Shown here: positions 24,207 through 34,580 of the stretch, piece after piece
How positions within the stretch are numbered: position 1 is the stretch's first letter
Layout of the letters: each line of letters starts with the position of its first letter
Assembly: GCF_013408555.1 (NCBI RefSeq)
Contig: NZ_JACBZN010000001.1
Span: forward strand, 558,001-622,000
Reading direction: 5' to 3'
DNA length: 64,000 bases
Source: Aeromicrobium tamlense
GTDB taxonomy: Bacteria; Actinomycetota; Actinomycetes; Propionibacteriales; Nocardioidaceae
Notes under the pieces: model-generated
Told to the model about the DNA's origin: nothing
The model's input: only the letters and a program-made list of their open reading frames with translations
Database searches by the model: none
Program-made: the position numbers and the translations under genes

Positions 24207-25934
24207 ATGCGATCGGTTGCCCTCTCCCCGCAGCACCGCCAGGAGGCGCTCGACGCGCTGGCCTCGGAACACCTCGACGTCCTCGTGATCGGCGGTGGCG
24301 TCGTCGGCGGCGGCGCGGCGCTCGACGCGGCGACCCGCGGCCTGTCCGTGGGCCTCGTCGAGGCGCGCGACTTCGGCTCCGGCACGTCCAGCCGCTCGAG
24401 CAAGCTCGTCCACGGCGGCCTGCGCTACCTCGAGATGCTCGACTTCCGCCTCGTCGCCGAGGCCCTGGGGGAGCGCAGCCTGCTGATCGACAAGCTCGCG
24501 CCGCACCTGGTCAAGCCCGTGCCGTTCCTGTACCCGCTGACCCACCGCGTCTGGGAGCGCTTCTACGCCGGATCCGGCGTCGCCCTGTACGACTCGATGG
24601 CGCTGCTGTCGGGCCGCTCGCGCGGTGTGCCGCGGCACCGTCACCTCACCCGCACCGGTGCTCGCCGGATCATGCCCGCGCTGCGCAAGGACGCCCTCGT
24701 CGGCGCCCTGCACTACTACGACGGCCAGGTCGACGACGCCCGCCACACGATGTTCCTCTCCCGCACGGCCGCCGCGTACGGCGCGCACGTCGCCAGCCGC
24801 ACCCGCGTGATCGACCTGCTGCGCGAGGGCGACCGTGTCGTCGGCGCGCGGGTCAAGGACCTCGAGTCGGGCCGCGAGATCGACATCCGCGCGCGCCAGG
24901 TCGTCAACGCCACGGGCGTGTGGACCGACGAGACGCAGTCGTTCGCGGCCGAGCGCGGCCAGTTCAACGTGCGCGCCAGCAAGGGCATCCACCTCGTCGT
25001 GCCGCGCGACCGGATCCGCGGCGAGTCGGGCCTGATCCTGCGCACCGAGAAGTCGGTCCTCTTCGTCATCCCGTGGGGCCGCCACTGGATCATCGGCACC
25101 ACCGACACGGACTGGTCGCTCAGCAAGGACCACCCGGCCGCGAGCGCCAAGGACATCCAGTACCTGCTCGACCACGTGAATCGCGTGCTCGTCGAGCCGC
25201 TCGAGCCCGAGGACGTCGAGGGTGTCTACGCCGGTCTGCGTCCGCTGCTGGCGGGGGAGGACGAGGCCACGAGCAAGCTCTCGCGCGAGCACGCCGTCTC
25301 GACCTCGGTGAAGGGACTCGTCGTCATCGCGGGCGGCAAGTACACGACCTACCGGATCATGGCCAAGGACGCGATCGACGCAGCCGTGCAGCAGATGGGC
25401 ACGCTGCTCGACCGGCGCGTGCCCGAGTGCGTCACCGACGACATCCCGCTGCTGGGCGCCGACGGGTACGCGGCCCTGTGGAACCAGCGCCAGGCGCTCG
25501 CCGCCGCGCACGGCATCGGCGTCGGCCGCGTGGAGCACCTGCTCAACCGCTTCGGCACGCTGGCCACCGAGGTGCTCGACCTCATCGCCGGGCGTCCCGA
25601 CCTGGGGGAGCCGCTCGCCGGCTCCGACGACTACCTGCGTGCCGAGGTCGTCTACGGCGTCACGCACGAGGGCGCCCGCCACCTCGACGACATCCTCGCC
25701 CGCCGCACGCGCATCTCGATCGAGACCTTCCACCGCGGCACCGAGTCCGCGCAGGACGCGGCCGCGCTCATGGCCGAGGCGCTCGGCTGGTCCGACGAGC
25801 AGCGCGAGCGCGAGGTCGACCACTACCTCAAGCGGGTCGACGCCGAGCGCGAGAGCCAGACGATGCCCGACGACGAGACGGCCGACGCGGCGCGCCTCGG
25901 CGCTCCGGACGTCGTGCCGGTGGCGCGCCAATGA
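24207..25934 (+). CDS. glpD: glycerol-3-phosphate dehydrogenase, FAD-dependent
   Basis: 575 residues, oxidising glycerol 3-phosphate to dihydroxyacetone phosphate and feeding electrons to the quinone pool. FAD motif VLVIGGGVVGGGAALDAATRGLSVGLVEA, then SSRSSKLVHGGLRYLE and VFFVIPWGRHWIIGTTDTD-like stretch (VLFVIPWGRHW, IIGTTDTDW), AGLRPLLAG and GGKYTTYRIMAKD. The C-terminal DAO_C helical domain is present. ATG follows the esterase by 19 bp. Its last codons lie in a short tandem duplication that also makes the start of the next gene. Confidence 0.96.
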   Translation: MRSVALSPQHRQEALDALASEHLDVLVIGGGVVGGGAALDAATRGLSVGLVEARDFGSGTSSRSSKLVHGGLRYLEMLDFRLVAEALGERSLLIDKLAPHLVKPVPFLYPLTHRVWERFYAGSGVALYDSMALLSGRSRGVPRHRHLTRTGARRIMPALRKDALVGALHYYDGQVDDARHTMFLSRTAAAYGAHVASRTRVIDLLREGDRVVGARVKDLESGREIDIRARQVVNATGVWTDETQSFAAERGQFNVRASKGIHLVVPRDRIRGESGLILRTEKSVLFVIPWGRHWIIGTTDTDWSLSKDHPAASAKDIQYLLDHVNRVLVEPLEPEDVEGVYAGLRPLLAGEDEATSKLSREHAVSTSVKGLVVIAGGKYTTYRIMAKDAIDAAVQQMGTLLDRRVPECVTDDIPLLGADGYAALWNQRQALAAAHGIGVGRVEHLLNRFGTLATEVLDLIAGRPDLGEPLAGSDDYLRAEVVYGVTHEGARHLDDILARRTRISIETFHRGTESAQDAAALMAEALGWSDEQREREVDHYLKRVDAERESQTMPDDETADAARLGAPDVVPVARQ

Positions 25935-25954
25935 GGAGTGCCGGTGGCGCGCCA
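25914..25954. repeat. 24-bp tandem duplication at the glpD/nucleosidase junction
   Basis: The 17-mer GTGCCGGTGGCGCGCCA occurs at 25914-25930 and 25938-25954. The first copy is followed by ATGAG, the second by GTGAG. It creates two in-frame start options for the downstream gene, ATG at 25931 and GTG at 25955. Confidence 0.85.
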
Positions 25955-26503
25955 GTGAGCCCCGAGAGGGTCCTCGTCGTCTCGGCGACGAAGGCCGAGG
26001 CCGCGCACCTGCCGACCGAGATGCCGCTGGTGCTGACGGGGATCGGCAAGGTCGAGGCGGCCACCGCGACCACCGAGGCGATCGCCGCGCTGCGTCCCGA
26101 GCTCGTGCTGAACGTGGGCACCGGGGGTGCCCTGCGGCCCGGTCTCACGGGGCTCTTCCTGCCGTCCACGGTGCTCAACCACGACTACTCGGCCGACGCG
26201 ATCCGCGCCCTGGGGCACGACGCGGTCGACGAGATCGGCCTGCCGGACGGCGACGGGACCGTGCTCGCCACGGGTGACCTGTTCGTCACCGACCCGGCCG
26301 TCCGCGCGGGACTGGCCGAGCGGGCTCACCTCGTCGACATGGAGGGATTCGCCGTGGCCCGCGCCGCCCAGCGCGCCGGTGTCCCGTGCCGCCTCGTGAA
26401 GATCGTCAGCGACGCCGCGGACGACTCGGCGCTCGAGTGGAACGCCGTGGTCGACGCGTGCGCGCGCCTGCTCGGCCACTGGGTCCGCGAGCAGATCGTC
26501 TGA
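25931..26503 (+). CDS. 5'-methylthioadenosine/S-adenosylhomocysteine nucleosidase-like (PNP/UDP superfamily)
   Basis: 190 residues. The PNP/UDP-fold signature is present: LVVSATKAEAAHL, LVLTGIGKVEAATATTEAI, LVLNVGTGGALRPGL, ATGDLFVTDP and the ribose-binding VDMEGFAVARAAQRAGVPCRLVKIVSDAADDS, where the Met-Glu and the final Asp are catalytic positions. It cleaves an adenosine- or futalosine-type nucleoside; MTA/SAH is the likeliest. The ATG overlaps the glpD stop; GTG at 25955 is an alternative that removes the duplicated residues. Its link to glycerol metabolism is unclear. Confidence 0.82.
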   Translation: MRSAGGAPVSPERVLVVSATKAEAAHLPTEMPLVLTGIGKVEAATATTEAIAALRPELVLNVGTGGALRPGLTGLFLPSTVLNHDYSADAIRALGHDAVDEIGLPDGDGTVLATGDLFVTDPAVRAGLAERAHLVDMEGFAVARAAQRAGVPCRLVKIVSDAADDSALEWNAVVDACARLLGHWVREQIV

Positions 26504-26506
26504 GGG

Positions 26507-26929
26507 TCAGGGCTCGGGGTCGTCCTCGCGGGCCCACGCGATCGCCACGAGCCGGCGCAGCACGTCGAGGTCGACGTCGTCGAGCCTCTTGACGTAGACG
26601 CAGCCCGCGCCCTCGGTGTAGGTGCCCAGGGAGGGCAGCAGTGCGGCGCCCTCGGGGCGGTCCTTCAGCCCGTAGAGCGACAGCGAGGCCTTGCGCGGGG
26701 AGAACGCGACCTTGGGCCAGTTCCCGCGCGTGCGCGGGTTGGCGGGGGAGACGTAGCGGTAGCTGCCGTACCCGACCATCGACGGACCCCAGAGGACGGG
26801 ATCGGTGTCGGTGACCTCGCGGAAGAGCTCGGCCAGCCGCAGTCCGTCCTCGCGGCGGCGCGCGGGAGTGGCGGCGTGGAGGAAGGCCTCGACGTCGGCG
26901 TCGGTCGGCTGCGTCTTGATCTCGACCAT
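26507..26929 (-). CDS. DUF1801 domain protein
   Basis: 140 residues. DVEAFLHAATPARRREDGLRL followed by WGPSMVGYGSYRY and VAFSPRKASLSLYGL are the DUF1801 pattern, a small alpha/beta domain of unknown function related to YdhG-type proteins. In-frame ATG at 26947 would add six residues. It converges with the nucleosidase with 3 bp between stops. Confidence 0.85.
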   Translation of the reverse strand: MVEIKTQPTDADVEAFLHAATPARRREDGLRLAELFREVTDTDPVLWGPSMVGYGSYRYVSPANPRTRGNWPKVAFSPRKASLSLYGLKDRPEGAALLPSLGTYTEGAGCVYVKRLDDVDLDVLRRLVAIAWAREDDPEP

Positions 26930-26951
26930 GAGCCCATCATGACGCATGAAG

Positions 26952-26983
26952 AACGGCCCGGAATCATTCGATTCCGGGCCGTT
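26952..26983 (-). terminator. terminator hairpin after tRNA-His
   Basis: A perfect 14-bp stem with arms AACGGCCCGGAATC and GATTCCGGGCCGTT and a 4-nt loop lies directly after the tRNA-His 3' end in its direction of transcription. The following bases are only weakly T-rich. Confidence 0.75.
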
Positions 26984-26986
26984 TCC

Positions 26987-27062
26987 TGGGGTGGATGACG
27001 GGACTTGAACCCGCGGCCACCGGCACCACAAGCCGGTGCTCTACCAACTGAGCTACACCCAC
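26987..27062 (-). tRNA. tRNA-His (anticodon GTG)
   Basis: 76 nt with encoded CCA. Acceptor GTGGGTG pairs with CATCCAC; the discriminator is C and the base before the 5' end is G, matching the extra G-1:C73 pair of tRNA-His. The anticodon arm is CCGGC-TTGTGGT-GCCGG and the T-arm contains GGTTCAAGTCCC. Confidence 0.96.
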
Positions 27063-27116
27063 CATGTGCGCCTTGCGGCACAGCGCGACGAGTCTACCGG
27101 ACGTCGCGCGCGGGAC

Positions 27117-27725
27117 CTACTCCGAGGGGGTGGTCCCGGCGATCTCGGCGGCGATGGCGCGCGCCGACTCGCTGTCGATGCCCGGATCGGGCGTGAAGAC
27201 CGTGCGGCGGTAGTAGCGCAGCTCGTCGATGCTCTCGCGGATGTCGGCCAGCGCGCGGTGGGCGCCGCCCTTCTCCGGGGCGGCGAAGTAGGCGCGCGGG
27301 AACCAGTGGCGGGCCAGCTCCTTGATGGAGGAGACGTCGATGACGCGGTAGTGCAGCCAGTCCTCGAGCTCGACCATGTCGCGGGCCAGGAAGGCGCGAT
27401 CGGTGCCGATGGAGTTGCCGGCGAGCGGGGTCTTCCGCGGCTCCTTGGCGTACTGGCGCACGTACTCGAGCACCTGCTCCTCGGCCTCGCGCACCGTGAT
27501 GCCGTGCTGCAGCTCGTCGAGCAGGCCCGAGGTCGTGTGCATCTGCGTGACGACCTCGTTCATCTGGTCGAGCGCCGCCTGCGGGGGCTTGATGATGAGG
27601 TCGACGCCGTCGCCGAGGATGTTGAGGTCGTAGTCGGTGACCAGGGCCGCGATCTCGACCAGGGCGTCGTCCTGGATCGACAGACCCGTCATCTCGCAGT
27701 CGATCCACACCAGCTTGTCGTTCAC
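27117..27725 (-). CDS. orn: oligoribonuclease
   Basis: 202 residues, a 3'-5' exoribonuclease that degrades 2-5 nt RNA remnants and linear di-GMP. DEDD residues: VWIDCEMTGL (first Asp and Glu), AGNSIGTDRAFLARDM (Asp), and the third motif with His and Asp in GAHRALADIRESI. Full length for Orn. The GTG start is preceded at 6 nt by TAGGGT on the minus strand, so the message is probably leaderless. The C-terminus is about 15 residues longer than E. coli Orn. Confidence 0.96.
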   Translation of the reverse strand: MNDKLVWIDCEMTGLSIQDDALVEIAALVTDYDLNILGDGVDLIIKPPQAALDQMNEVVTQMHTTSGLLDELQHGITVREAEEQVLEYVRQYAKEPRKTPLAGNSIGTDRAFLARDMVELEDWLHYRVIDVSSIKELARHWFPRAYFAAPEKGGAHRALADIRESIDELRYYRRTVFTPDPGIDSESARAIAAEIAGTTPSE

Positions 27726-27731
27726 CCCGCC

Positions 27732-27737
27732 ACCCTA
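27732..27737 (-). promoter_or_regulatory. probable -10 of orn (leaderless)
   Basis: On the minus strand TAGGGT ends 6 nt before the GTG at 27725. Confidence 0.45.
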
Positions 27738-27811
27738 GTCCGCGACGCCGACAGGTGGGCGGCGACGGGTAGGCTTCCGGCCGTACCGCGTATACGTCTG
27801 AGGAGCCACAC

Positions 27812-28570
27812 GTGACGAACGACCGCCAGGCCCGCGCCGCCCGCGCCGAGCAGATGCGCAAGGAGCGCGAGAAGGCCGAGCGCAAGCAGCGCAACAAGAT
27901 CACCGTCGCGATCGTCGCGATCGTGGTCGTGCTGATCGCCGCGGCCGGCTGGGGCATCAAGTCCCTCTCCGACTCCAACGAGAAGAACACCGAGGTCATC
28001 GAGCCGAAGAACCTCACCGAGAGCGGCGTCGACTTCCCGGCGACCGGTGGCGACGTCGACAACGCGGACGCGCCGCTCGTCGAGGTCTTCGAGGACTTCC
28101 TGTGCCCCGCGTGCGGCTCGTTCGAGCAGCTGAGCGGCCAGTTCCTGCAGGACCAGGCCGCGTCGGGCGCGATCCGCCTGCGCTTCATGCCGTTCTCGTT
28201 CCTGCACAACCAGAGCACCAACGACTACTCGCGCCGCGCCACCAACGTGGCGATGTGCGCCGTCGACCAGGACGGCCCCGAGGCCTTCTGGAAGGTCCAC
28301 AACGCGCTGTACGCGAACCAGCCCTCCGAGGGTGGCGCCGGTCCCGAGAACGCCGCACTGATCGACCTGGCCGAGGAGGCCGGCGTCACGGGCATCGACG
28401 ACTGCGTCCGCACCGAGCGCTTCGTGCCGTGGATCGACGACGTGAAGGACACCTTCACCGACGAGCGCGACATCTCCGGCACGCCCACGGTGCACATCGA
28501 CGGCAAGAACTCCGAGGCGCGCACGCCGCAGGAGCTGCAGGCCGCGATCACCGAGGCGTCCAAGTCCTGA
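27812..28570 (+). CDS. membrane-anchored DsbA-family thioredoxin-fold protein (CPAC)
   Basis: 252 residues. The short cytoplasmic tail MTNDRQARAARAEQMRKERE is followed by a single membrane helix (about residues 30-50) and an extracytoplasmic thioredoxin_4/DsbA domain. The active site is VEVFEDFLCPACGSFEQL, and the cis-Pro loop is ISGTPTVHIDGK. It likely forms or reshuffles disulfides in secreted proteins. GTG start with TGAGGAG 7 nt upstream. One base separates it from a paralogue with an almost identical N-terminal tail. Confidence 0.92.
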   Translation: MTNDRQARAARAEQMRKEREKAERKQRNKITVAIVAIVVVLIAAAGWGIKSLSDSNEKNTEVIEPKNLTESGVDFPATGGDVDNADAPLVEVFEDFLCPACGSFEQLSGQFLQDQAASGAIRLRFMPFSFLHNQSTNDYSRRATNVAMCAVDQDGPEAFWKVHNALYANQPSEGGAGPENAALIDLAEEAGVTGIDDCVRTERFVPWIDDVKDTFTDERDISGTPTVHIDGKNSEARTPQELQAAITEASKS

Positions 28571-28571
28571 C

Positions 28572-29309
28572 GTGACGAACGACCGCAAGGCCCGTGCCGC
28601 TCGTGCCGAGCAGGCGCGGGTCGAGCGCGAGCGGGCCGCGCGTCGCCAGCGCCTCACGATCACGACCGCAGCCGTGGTGGGCGCGCTCGTGCTGGTCGCC
28701 GCCGTGGCGTGGGGGATCTCCTCGCTCGGCGGCGACGACGCGGCCGACGGCCCGGTGGTCGAGCCGCGGGGGCTCACCGAGGGTGGGGTGCAGCACCCCG
28801 GCACCCCGGCCCGCGGCGCGCCCGTGGTGGAGGTCTACGAGGACTTCCTCTGCTCGCACTGCGCCGACTTCGAGGACGAGCACGGTGCCTACCTGACCGA
28901 CCTCGCGGAGCAGGGCCAGATCGCGCTGCGCTTCGTGCCGATGACGATCCTCGACGGCACGGCCGACACCGGCCCGGCGCACGACGCCATGAACGCGGCG
29001 TTCTGCGTCACCGACCGTCAGGGCGCCGAGGCCTTCTGGGCGATGAAGCCGGCGCTGTTCGCCGCCGGCTTCGCCACCGGGGACGCCGAGCCCACGCAGC
29101 GGGCGCTCGCGGCGATCGCCCGCGACGTCGGCGTGCCGGACATCGAGTCGTGCCTCGAGGACGGCACGTTCGTGCCGTGGCTCAACGAGGTGCGCGAGCA
29201 GGCCCGCGAGCGTGGCGTCACCGGCACGCCGTCGGTCTTCGTCGACGGCACGAAGCTCGAGGACCCGGCGACCGTGCGCTCGGCCGTCGAGGACGCGCTC
29301 GCGTCCTGA
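28572..29309 (+). CDS. membrane-anchored DsbA-family thioredoxin-fold protein (CSHC), paralogue
   Basis: 245 residues with the same layout as its upstream neighbour: tail MTNDRKARAARAEQARVERE, one membrane helix (about 30-50), DsbA-like domain. The active site is VEVYEDFLCSHCADFEDE and the cis-Pro loop is VTGTPSVFVDGTK. The change from CPAC to CSHC should alter its redox potential, so the pair may have separate roles. GTG start one base after the previous stop. Clearly a tandem duplication. Confidence 0.92.
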   Translation: MTNDRKARAARAEQARVERERAARRQRLTITTAAVVGALVLVAAVAWGISSLGGDDAADGPVVEPRGLTEGGVQHPGTPARGAPVVEVYEDFLCSHCADFEDEHGAYLTDLAEQGQIALRFVPMTILDGTADTGPAHDAMNAAFCVTDRQGAEAFWAMKPALFAAGFATGDAEPTQRALAAIARDVGVPDIESCLEDGTFVPWLNEVREQARERGVTGTPSVFVDGTKLEDPATVRSAVEDALAS

Positions 29310-29319
29310 CGGCCCTCAG

Positions 29320-29538
29320 TCACCAGCGCAGCTCGACCTCGATCTCGTTGTCCTCGCCGATCTCGACCTCGACGGTCAGCTCGACCTCGTCGGGCACGTC
29401 GACCGTGATGCGGTGCCCGTTCTTCTCGAACTCCACGGAGTTGTGGCGCGCGAGGGCGTCGGCGAGGGCGTGCAGCCGCGCGGCGGCCTCCTCGCGACGC
29501 AGGCGCTGGGTCTGGTCGAGCTCGAACAGGTCGCTCAT
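29320..29538 (-). CDS. amphi-Trp domain protein
   Basis: 72 residues. The helix RREEAAARLHALADALARHNSVEFEKNGHRITVDVPDEVELTVEVEI and the terminal Trp match the amphi-Trp family (named for its amphipathic strands and C-terminal Trp). Function is unknown. It converges with the DsbA-like gene, and its start at 29538 follows tRNA-Arg on the same strand. Confidence 0.85.
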   Translation of the reverse strand: MSDLFELDQTQRLRREEAAARLHALADALARHNSVEFEKNGHRITVDVPDEVELTVEVEIGEDNEIEVELRW

Positions 29539-29560
29539 GGCGGTCTCCTTCGGTGGAAGC

Positions 29561-29637
<77 letters not shown>

Positions 29638-29681
29638 CTGCGGCCACACTATCGGTGGCGGCCGCGGTCGTGACGGCGCTC

Positions 29682-29687
29682 TAGGCT
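29682..29687 (+). promoter_or_regulatory. probable -10 of the PrsW gene (leaderless)
   Basis: TAGGCT ends 6 nt before the GTG at 29694. Confidence 0.45.
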
Positions 29688-29693
29688 GTCTCC

Positions 29694-30854
29694 GTGACGA
29701 CGACCGAGGTGCAGGCCGCCCTCCCCGCCGAGGACGACCCCCTGCGCCAGCGTGGTCGCAAGCTGCTCGTGATCGCCGTCTGGATCGCCGGTGTCGTGGG
29801 TGCGGGCGGAGCGGTGTTCTTCGCCTCCACGTCGGGCTCGGTGGCCGGCGCCTCGCTGGCGCTGGTCTACGCGCTGATTCCGCTGCCGGTCGCGCTCGCC
29901 GCGTACTGGTGGCTCGACCGGGTCGAGCCCGAGCCGTTCCGCTACAAGGCCGCCGCGTTCGTGTGGGGCGCCGTGATCGCCGTCGCGATCGCGCTGCCGA
30001 TGGAGATCGGCATGTCCCGCCTCGGGATGAGCGAGGACTGGCTCATCGCGCTGGGCGCGCCGGTGGCCGAGGAGCTCGCCAAGGGCCTGTTCGTCGTGCT
30101 CACCCTGGTGCGGCTGCGCCGGATCATCGACGGCGTGCTCGACGGCCTCATCGTCTCGGGCCTCGTCGCGCTGGGCTTCGCCGCGATGGAGAACGTCGGC
30201 TACTACGCGGCCAGCTACCTCGGCTTCGACGAGGTCCCGTACTCCGGCACCGAGATGGCCACCGCCACGTTCGTCGTCCGCGGCCTGTTCAGCCCGTTCG
30301 CCCACCCGCTGTTCGCCTCGGCGATCGGGATCGCGATGGGACTCGCGGTGCACCGGTCCTCGCGCGCCCAGCGCTGGGGTCTGCTCGCGCTCGGCTACCT
30401 GGCCAGCGTCGCGCTGCACGCGCTGTGGAACGGCTCGATCGTCGTCGGAGGGGGCGTCGGCTTCCTGCTGGCGTACGTCGTGCTGGCCTGCCTGCTGCTG
30501 GGTCTGGGCATCACCGCCGTCGTCCTGCGGATGCGCCAGCTCGACGTCCTGGCCCGGGCACTCGGCGACATGGCGCGACGCGGCTGGATCCATCCCGCCG
30601 AGGTGCCGTGGCTGGTCCGCTTCGCCCGCCGTCGCCAGGCCCGCACGTTCGCCACGCAGTACGGACCCCTGCACGCCGAGGCCGTCGAGCGCTACCAGCG
30701 ACTCGCCACCGAGGCGGCGTTCCTGCACGACGCGGTCATGACCGGACGGGCCAAGCCCGCAGGGCCCGACCGCACCTACGCGCTGCTCGACCGGATGTGG
30801 CACCTGCGCCCGTTCCTGCGCTTCCCTCCGGCGCTGCCGCCGGGCGTCAGATGA
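29694..30854 (+). CDS. PrsW family intramembrane metalloprotease
   Basis: 386 residues, about eight membrane helices then a 100-residue cytoplasmic tail. The PrsW/CAAX-protease-like motifs are present: [10 protein letters not shown] (EExxK), [10 protein letters not shown] (ENxxY), [13 protein letters not shown] (His) and [10 protein letters not shown] (second His). PrsW of Bacillus cleaves the anti-sigma factor RsiW; the substrate here is unknown. The C-terminal tail ([29 protein letters not shown]) is typical of actinobacterial members. Confidence 0.92.
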   Translation: MTTTEVQAALPAEDDPLRQRGRKLLVIAVWIAGVVGAGGAVFFASTSGSVAGASLALVYALIPLPVALAAYWWLDRVEPEPFRYKAAAFVWGAVIAVAIALPMEIGMSRLGMSEDWLIALGAPVAEELAKGLFVVLTLVRLRRIIDGVLDGLIVSGLVALGFAAMENVGYYAASYLGFDEVPYSGTEMATATFVVRGLFSPFAHPLFASAIGIAMGLAVHRSSRAQRWGLLALGYLASVALHALWNGSIVVGGGVGFLLAYVVLACLLLGLGITAVVLRMRQLDVLARALGDMARRGWIHPAEVPWLVRFARRRQARTFATQYGPLHAEAVERYQRLATEAAFLHDAVMTGRAKPAGPDRTYALLDRMWHLRPFLRFPPALPPGVR

Positions 30855-30891
30855 GTGTCGCGTCGATTCGTTGGGGCTCGGTACTCGCCGG

Positions 30892-30897
30892 TACGCT
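30892..30897 (+). promoter_or_regulatory. probable -10 of ahcY (leaderless)
   Basis: TACGCT ends 7 nt before the ahcY ATG at 30905. The promoter lies in the gap after the PrsW gene. Confidence 0.45.
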
Positions 30898-30904
30898 GGT
30901 GGGT

Positions 30905-32347
<1,443 letters not shown>

Positions 32348-32349
32348 GC

Positions 32350-33051
32350 ATGTCGCAACGTCGCCCCAAGAACGATCGGGTGCTCGTCGTCGACGACGAC
32401 GCGTCGTTGGCGGAGATGCTCACGATCGTCCTCGAGGGCGAGGGCTTCCGGACCTCGGTGTGTCGCACCGGTGACGGCGTGATGGAGGCCTTCGAGGCCT
32501 TCAAGCCCGACGTGGTCCTGCTCGACCGGATGCTCCCGGGACTGGACGGCATGGAGGTGTGCCGCCAGATCCGGGAGCTCTCGGGCGTCCCGATCGTCAT
32601 GCTCACCGCCAAGGGCGACACCCGCGACATCGTCGAGGGGCTCGGCGTCGGCGCCGACGATTACATCACCAAGCCGTTCCGCAACAGCGAGCTGATCGCC
32701 CGCATCCGCGCGCGGCTGCGCCGCAGCGACCCGCTCGGCGCGCGGATCGAGTTCGGCGGCATCGTGCTCGATCCCCAGGCGCACACGGTCACGCGCGACG
32801 GCCGGCCCGTGTCGCTGACCCCGCTGGAGTTCGATCTGCTGGCGTGCCTGATCTCCGCGCCCGAGCAGGTCTTCAGCCGTGAGGCACTGCTGCAGAAGGT
32901 GTGGGGCTACCACCATCCGGGTGACACCAAGCTGGTGAACGTCCACATGACCCGGCTGCGCCAGAAGATCGAGGACGACGCCGAGAACCCGAGCGTCATC
33001 CGCACGGTCCGGGGCGTCGGCTACCAGGCCATCGAGCCGGCGTCGCACTGA
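32350..33051 (+). CDS. mtrA: two-component response regulator MtrA
   Basis: 233 residues, OmpR/PhoB class. The receiver has acidic pocket DDD at 15-17, phosphoacceptor Asp59 in VVLLDRMLPG, and Lys in ITKPF. The winged helix contains SLTPLEFDLLACL and VNVHMTRLRQKIEDD. MtrA controls cell-wall hydrolase and division genes in actinobacteria. It starts two bases after ahcY and its stop overlaps mtrB (TGATG). Confidence 0.97.
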   Translation: MSQRRPKNDRVLVVDDDASLAEMLTIVLEGEGFRTSVCRTGDGVMEAFEAFKPDVVLLDRMLPGLDGMEVCRQIRELSGVPIVMLTAKGDTRDIVEGLGVGADDYITKPFRNSELIARIRARLRRSDPLGARIEFGGIVLDPQAHTVTRDGRPVSLTPLEFDLLACLISAPEQVFSREALLQKVWGYHHPGDTKLVNVHMTRLRQKIEDDAENPSVIRTVRGVGYQAIEPASH

Positions 33052-34580
33052 TGGGCCGACTCGTCGGGCTGTGGCGCCGTTCGCTGCGCACGCGAGTCGT
33101 CATCAACACCCTGCTGCTGAGCACGGCGGTCATCATGATCGTCGGCTGGGCGCTGCTGCGTGACGTCGCCGGCGGCCTGGCCGACAACCGGCGCGACGCG
33201 GCCATCGCGGAGGCGCGCGCGGGACTCGAGCAGGCGCAGTCCCAGCTCGACGCGGCGGTCGACAGCGAGCCCGCCCGCCAGTCGCCGGCGCTGACCCAGC
33301 TGGTCGACTCCCTCGCCGCCACCCGCGGGGAGAACCGGGCCTACGAGCTCGTCCTGCAGGGCCCGCTGGCCGAGGGCGGCGACGCCCCCGTGCGGGCCTC
33401 GGGCAGCGTCGGCATCGACGAGGTGCCGTCCTCGCTCGCGGAGCGCGTCGGCTCCGACCAGGGCACCTTCTGGACCTTCTCCGAGCTCTCGCCCTTCGGC
33501 GCGGGCGACGACGTCCCGGTAGTCACCGTGGGAGGGCGCGTCACGGCGCCGGGCTCCAACGACCAGTACGCGCTCTACTACGTCTTCTCGATGGCCGACC
33601 AGCAGGAGACGCTCGACCTCGTGCGGACGGCGCTGCTCGCCGGCGCGGGCGTGCTGCTGGTGATGGTCACGCTCGTGTCGTTCCTCGTCGCGCGCCAGGT
33701 GGTCGAACCGGTGCGTCTGGCCCGCCGCATCGCCGAGCGCTTTGCCGCCGGCAACCTCGAGCAGCGCATGCACGTCAAGGGCGAGGACGACATCGCCCGA
33801 CTGAGCACCTCGTTCAACCAGATGGCCGAGAGCCTGCAGAGCCAGATCCGCCGGCTGGAGAACCTCTCGCGCCTCCAGCAGCGCTTCGTCTCCGACGTCT
33901 CGCACGAGCTGCGCACCCCGCTCACCACCGTGCAGATGGCCGGTCAGGTGCTCTACGAGGCGCGCCCGACGTTCGACCCGCAGACCGCCCGGGCGGCCGA
34001 GCTGCTGCACACCGAGGTCGGCCGCTTCGAGGCGCTGCTGTCGGACCTGCTCGACCTCAGCCGCTTCGACGCCGGTGCGGCCACGCTCGAGCTCGACCCC
34101 GTCGACCTCACCGCCGTGGCCCGGGCGGCCGCCGCCGACGAGGCGCTGACCCGCGCCGGGATCGAGGGGCGCGCCCTCGGGGTCGCCGTGCCGGCGATCG
34201 TCGACGCCGACATCCGCCGCGTCGACCGCATGGTGCGCAACCTCATCGTCAACGCCGCCCGGTACAGCCGGTCCCAGCGGGTCGAGGTCGTCGTGTCGCA
34301 GGCCCCGGACCGTGTCTCGCTCGCGGTGCGCGATCACGGCGTGGGCATGGACACCGAGGAGGTGCGCCGCGTCTTCGACCGGTTCTGGCGGGGCGATCCG
34401 GCCCGCTCGCAGGGTGGCACGGGACTCGGACTGGCGATCGCGCGCGAGGACGCCGCGCTGCACGGCGGGACCCTCGAGGTCTGGTCGCGCAAGGGCGAGG
34501 GCACCGAGTTCATCCTGACGCTCCCGCGCGAGGCGGGGGAGCGCGTGTGGTCGCCCGTCACGAAGTCGGTGTACGCATGA
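33051..34580 (+). CDS. mtrB: sensor histidine kinase MtrB
   Basis: 509 residues. A first membrane helix at about 18-40, an extracytoplasmic sensor region, a second helix around 190-212, HAMP, then the H-box SDVSHELRTPLTTVQ and the ATPase with NLIVNAARYS, VRDHGVGMD and GGTGLGLAIARED. It phosphorylates MtrA. ATG shares its A with the mtrA stop, and the stop overlaps lpqB by 4 nt. Confidence 0.96.
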   Translation: MGRLVGLWRRSLRTRVVINTLLLSTAVIMIVGWALLRDVAGGLADNRRDAAIAEARAGLEQAQSQLDAAVDSEPARQSPALTQLVDSLAATRGENRAYELVLQGPLAEGGDAPVRASGSVGIDEVPSSLAERVGSDQGTFWTFSELSPFGAGDDVPVVTVGGRVTAPGSNDQYALYYVFSMADQQETLDLVRTALLAGAGVLLVMVTLVSFLVARQVVEPVRLARRIAERFAAGNLEQRMHVKGEDDIARLSTSFNQMAESLQSQIRRLENLSRLQQRFVSDVSHELRTPLTTVQMAGQVLYEARPTFDPQTARAAELLHTEVGRFEALLSDLLDLSRFDAGAATLELDPVDLTAVARAAAADEALTRAGIEGRALGVAVPAIVDADIRRVDRMVRNLIVNAARYSRSQRVEVVVSQAPDRVSLAVRDHGVGMDTEEVRRVFDRFWRGDPARSQGGTGLGLAIAREDAALHGGTLEVWSRKGEGTEFILTLPREAGERVWSPVTKSVYA

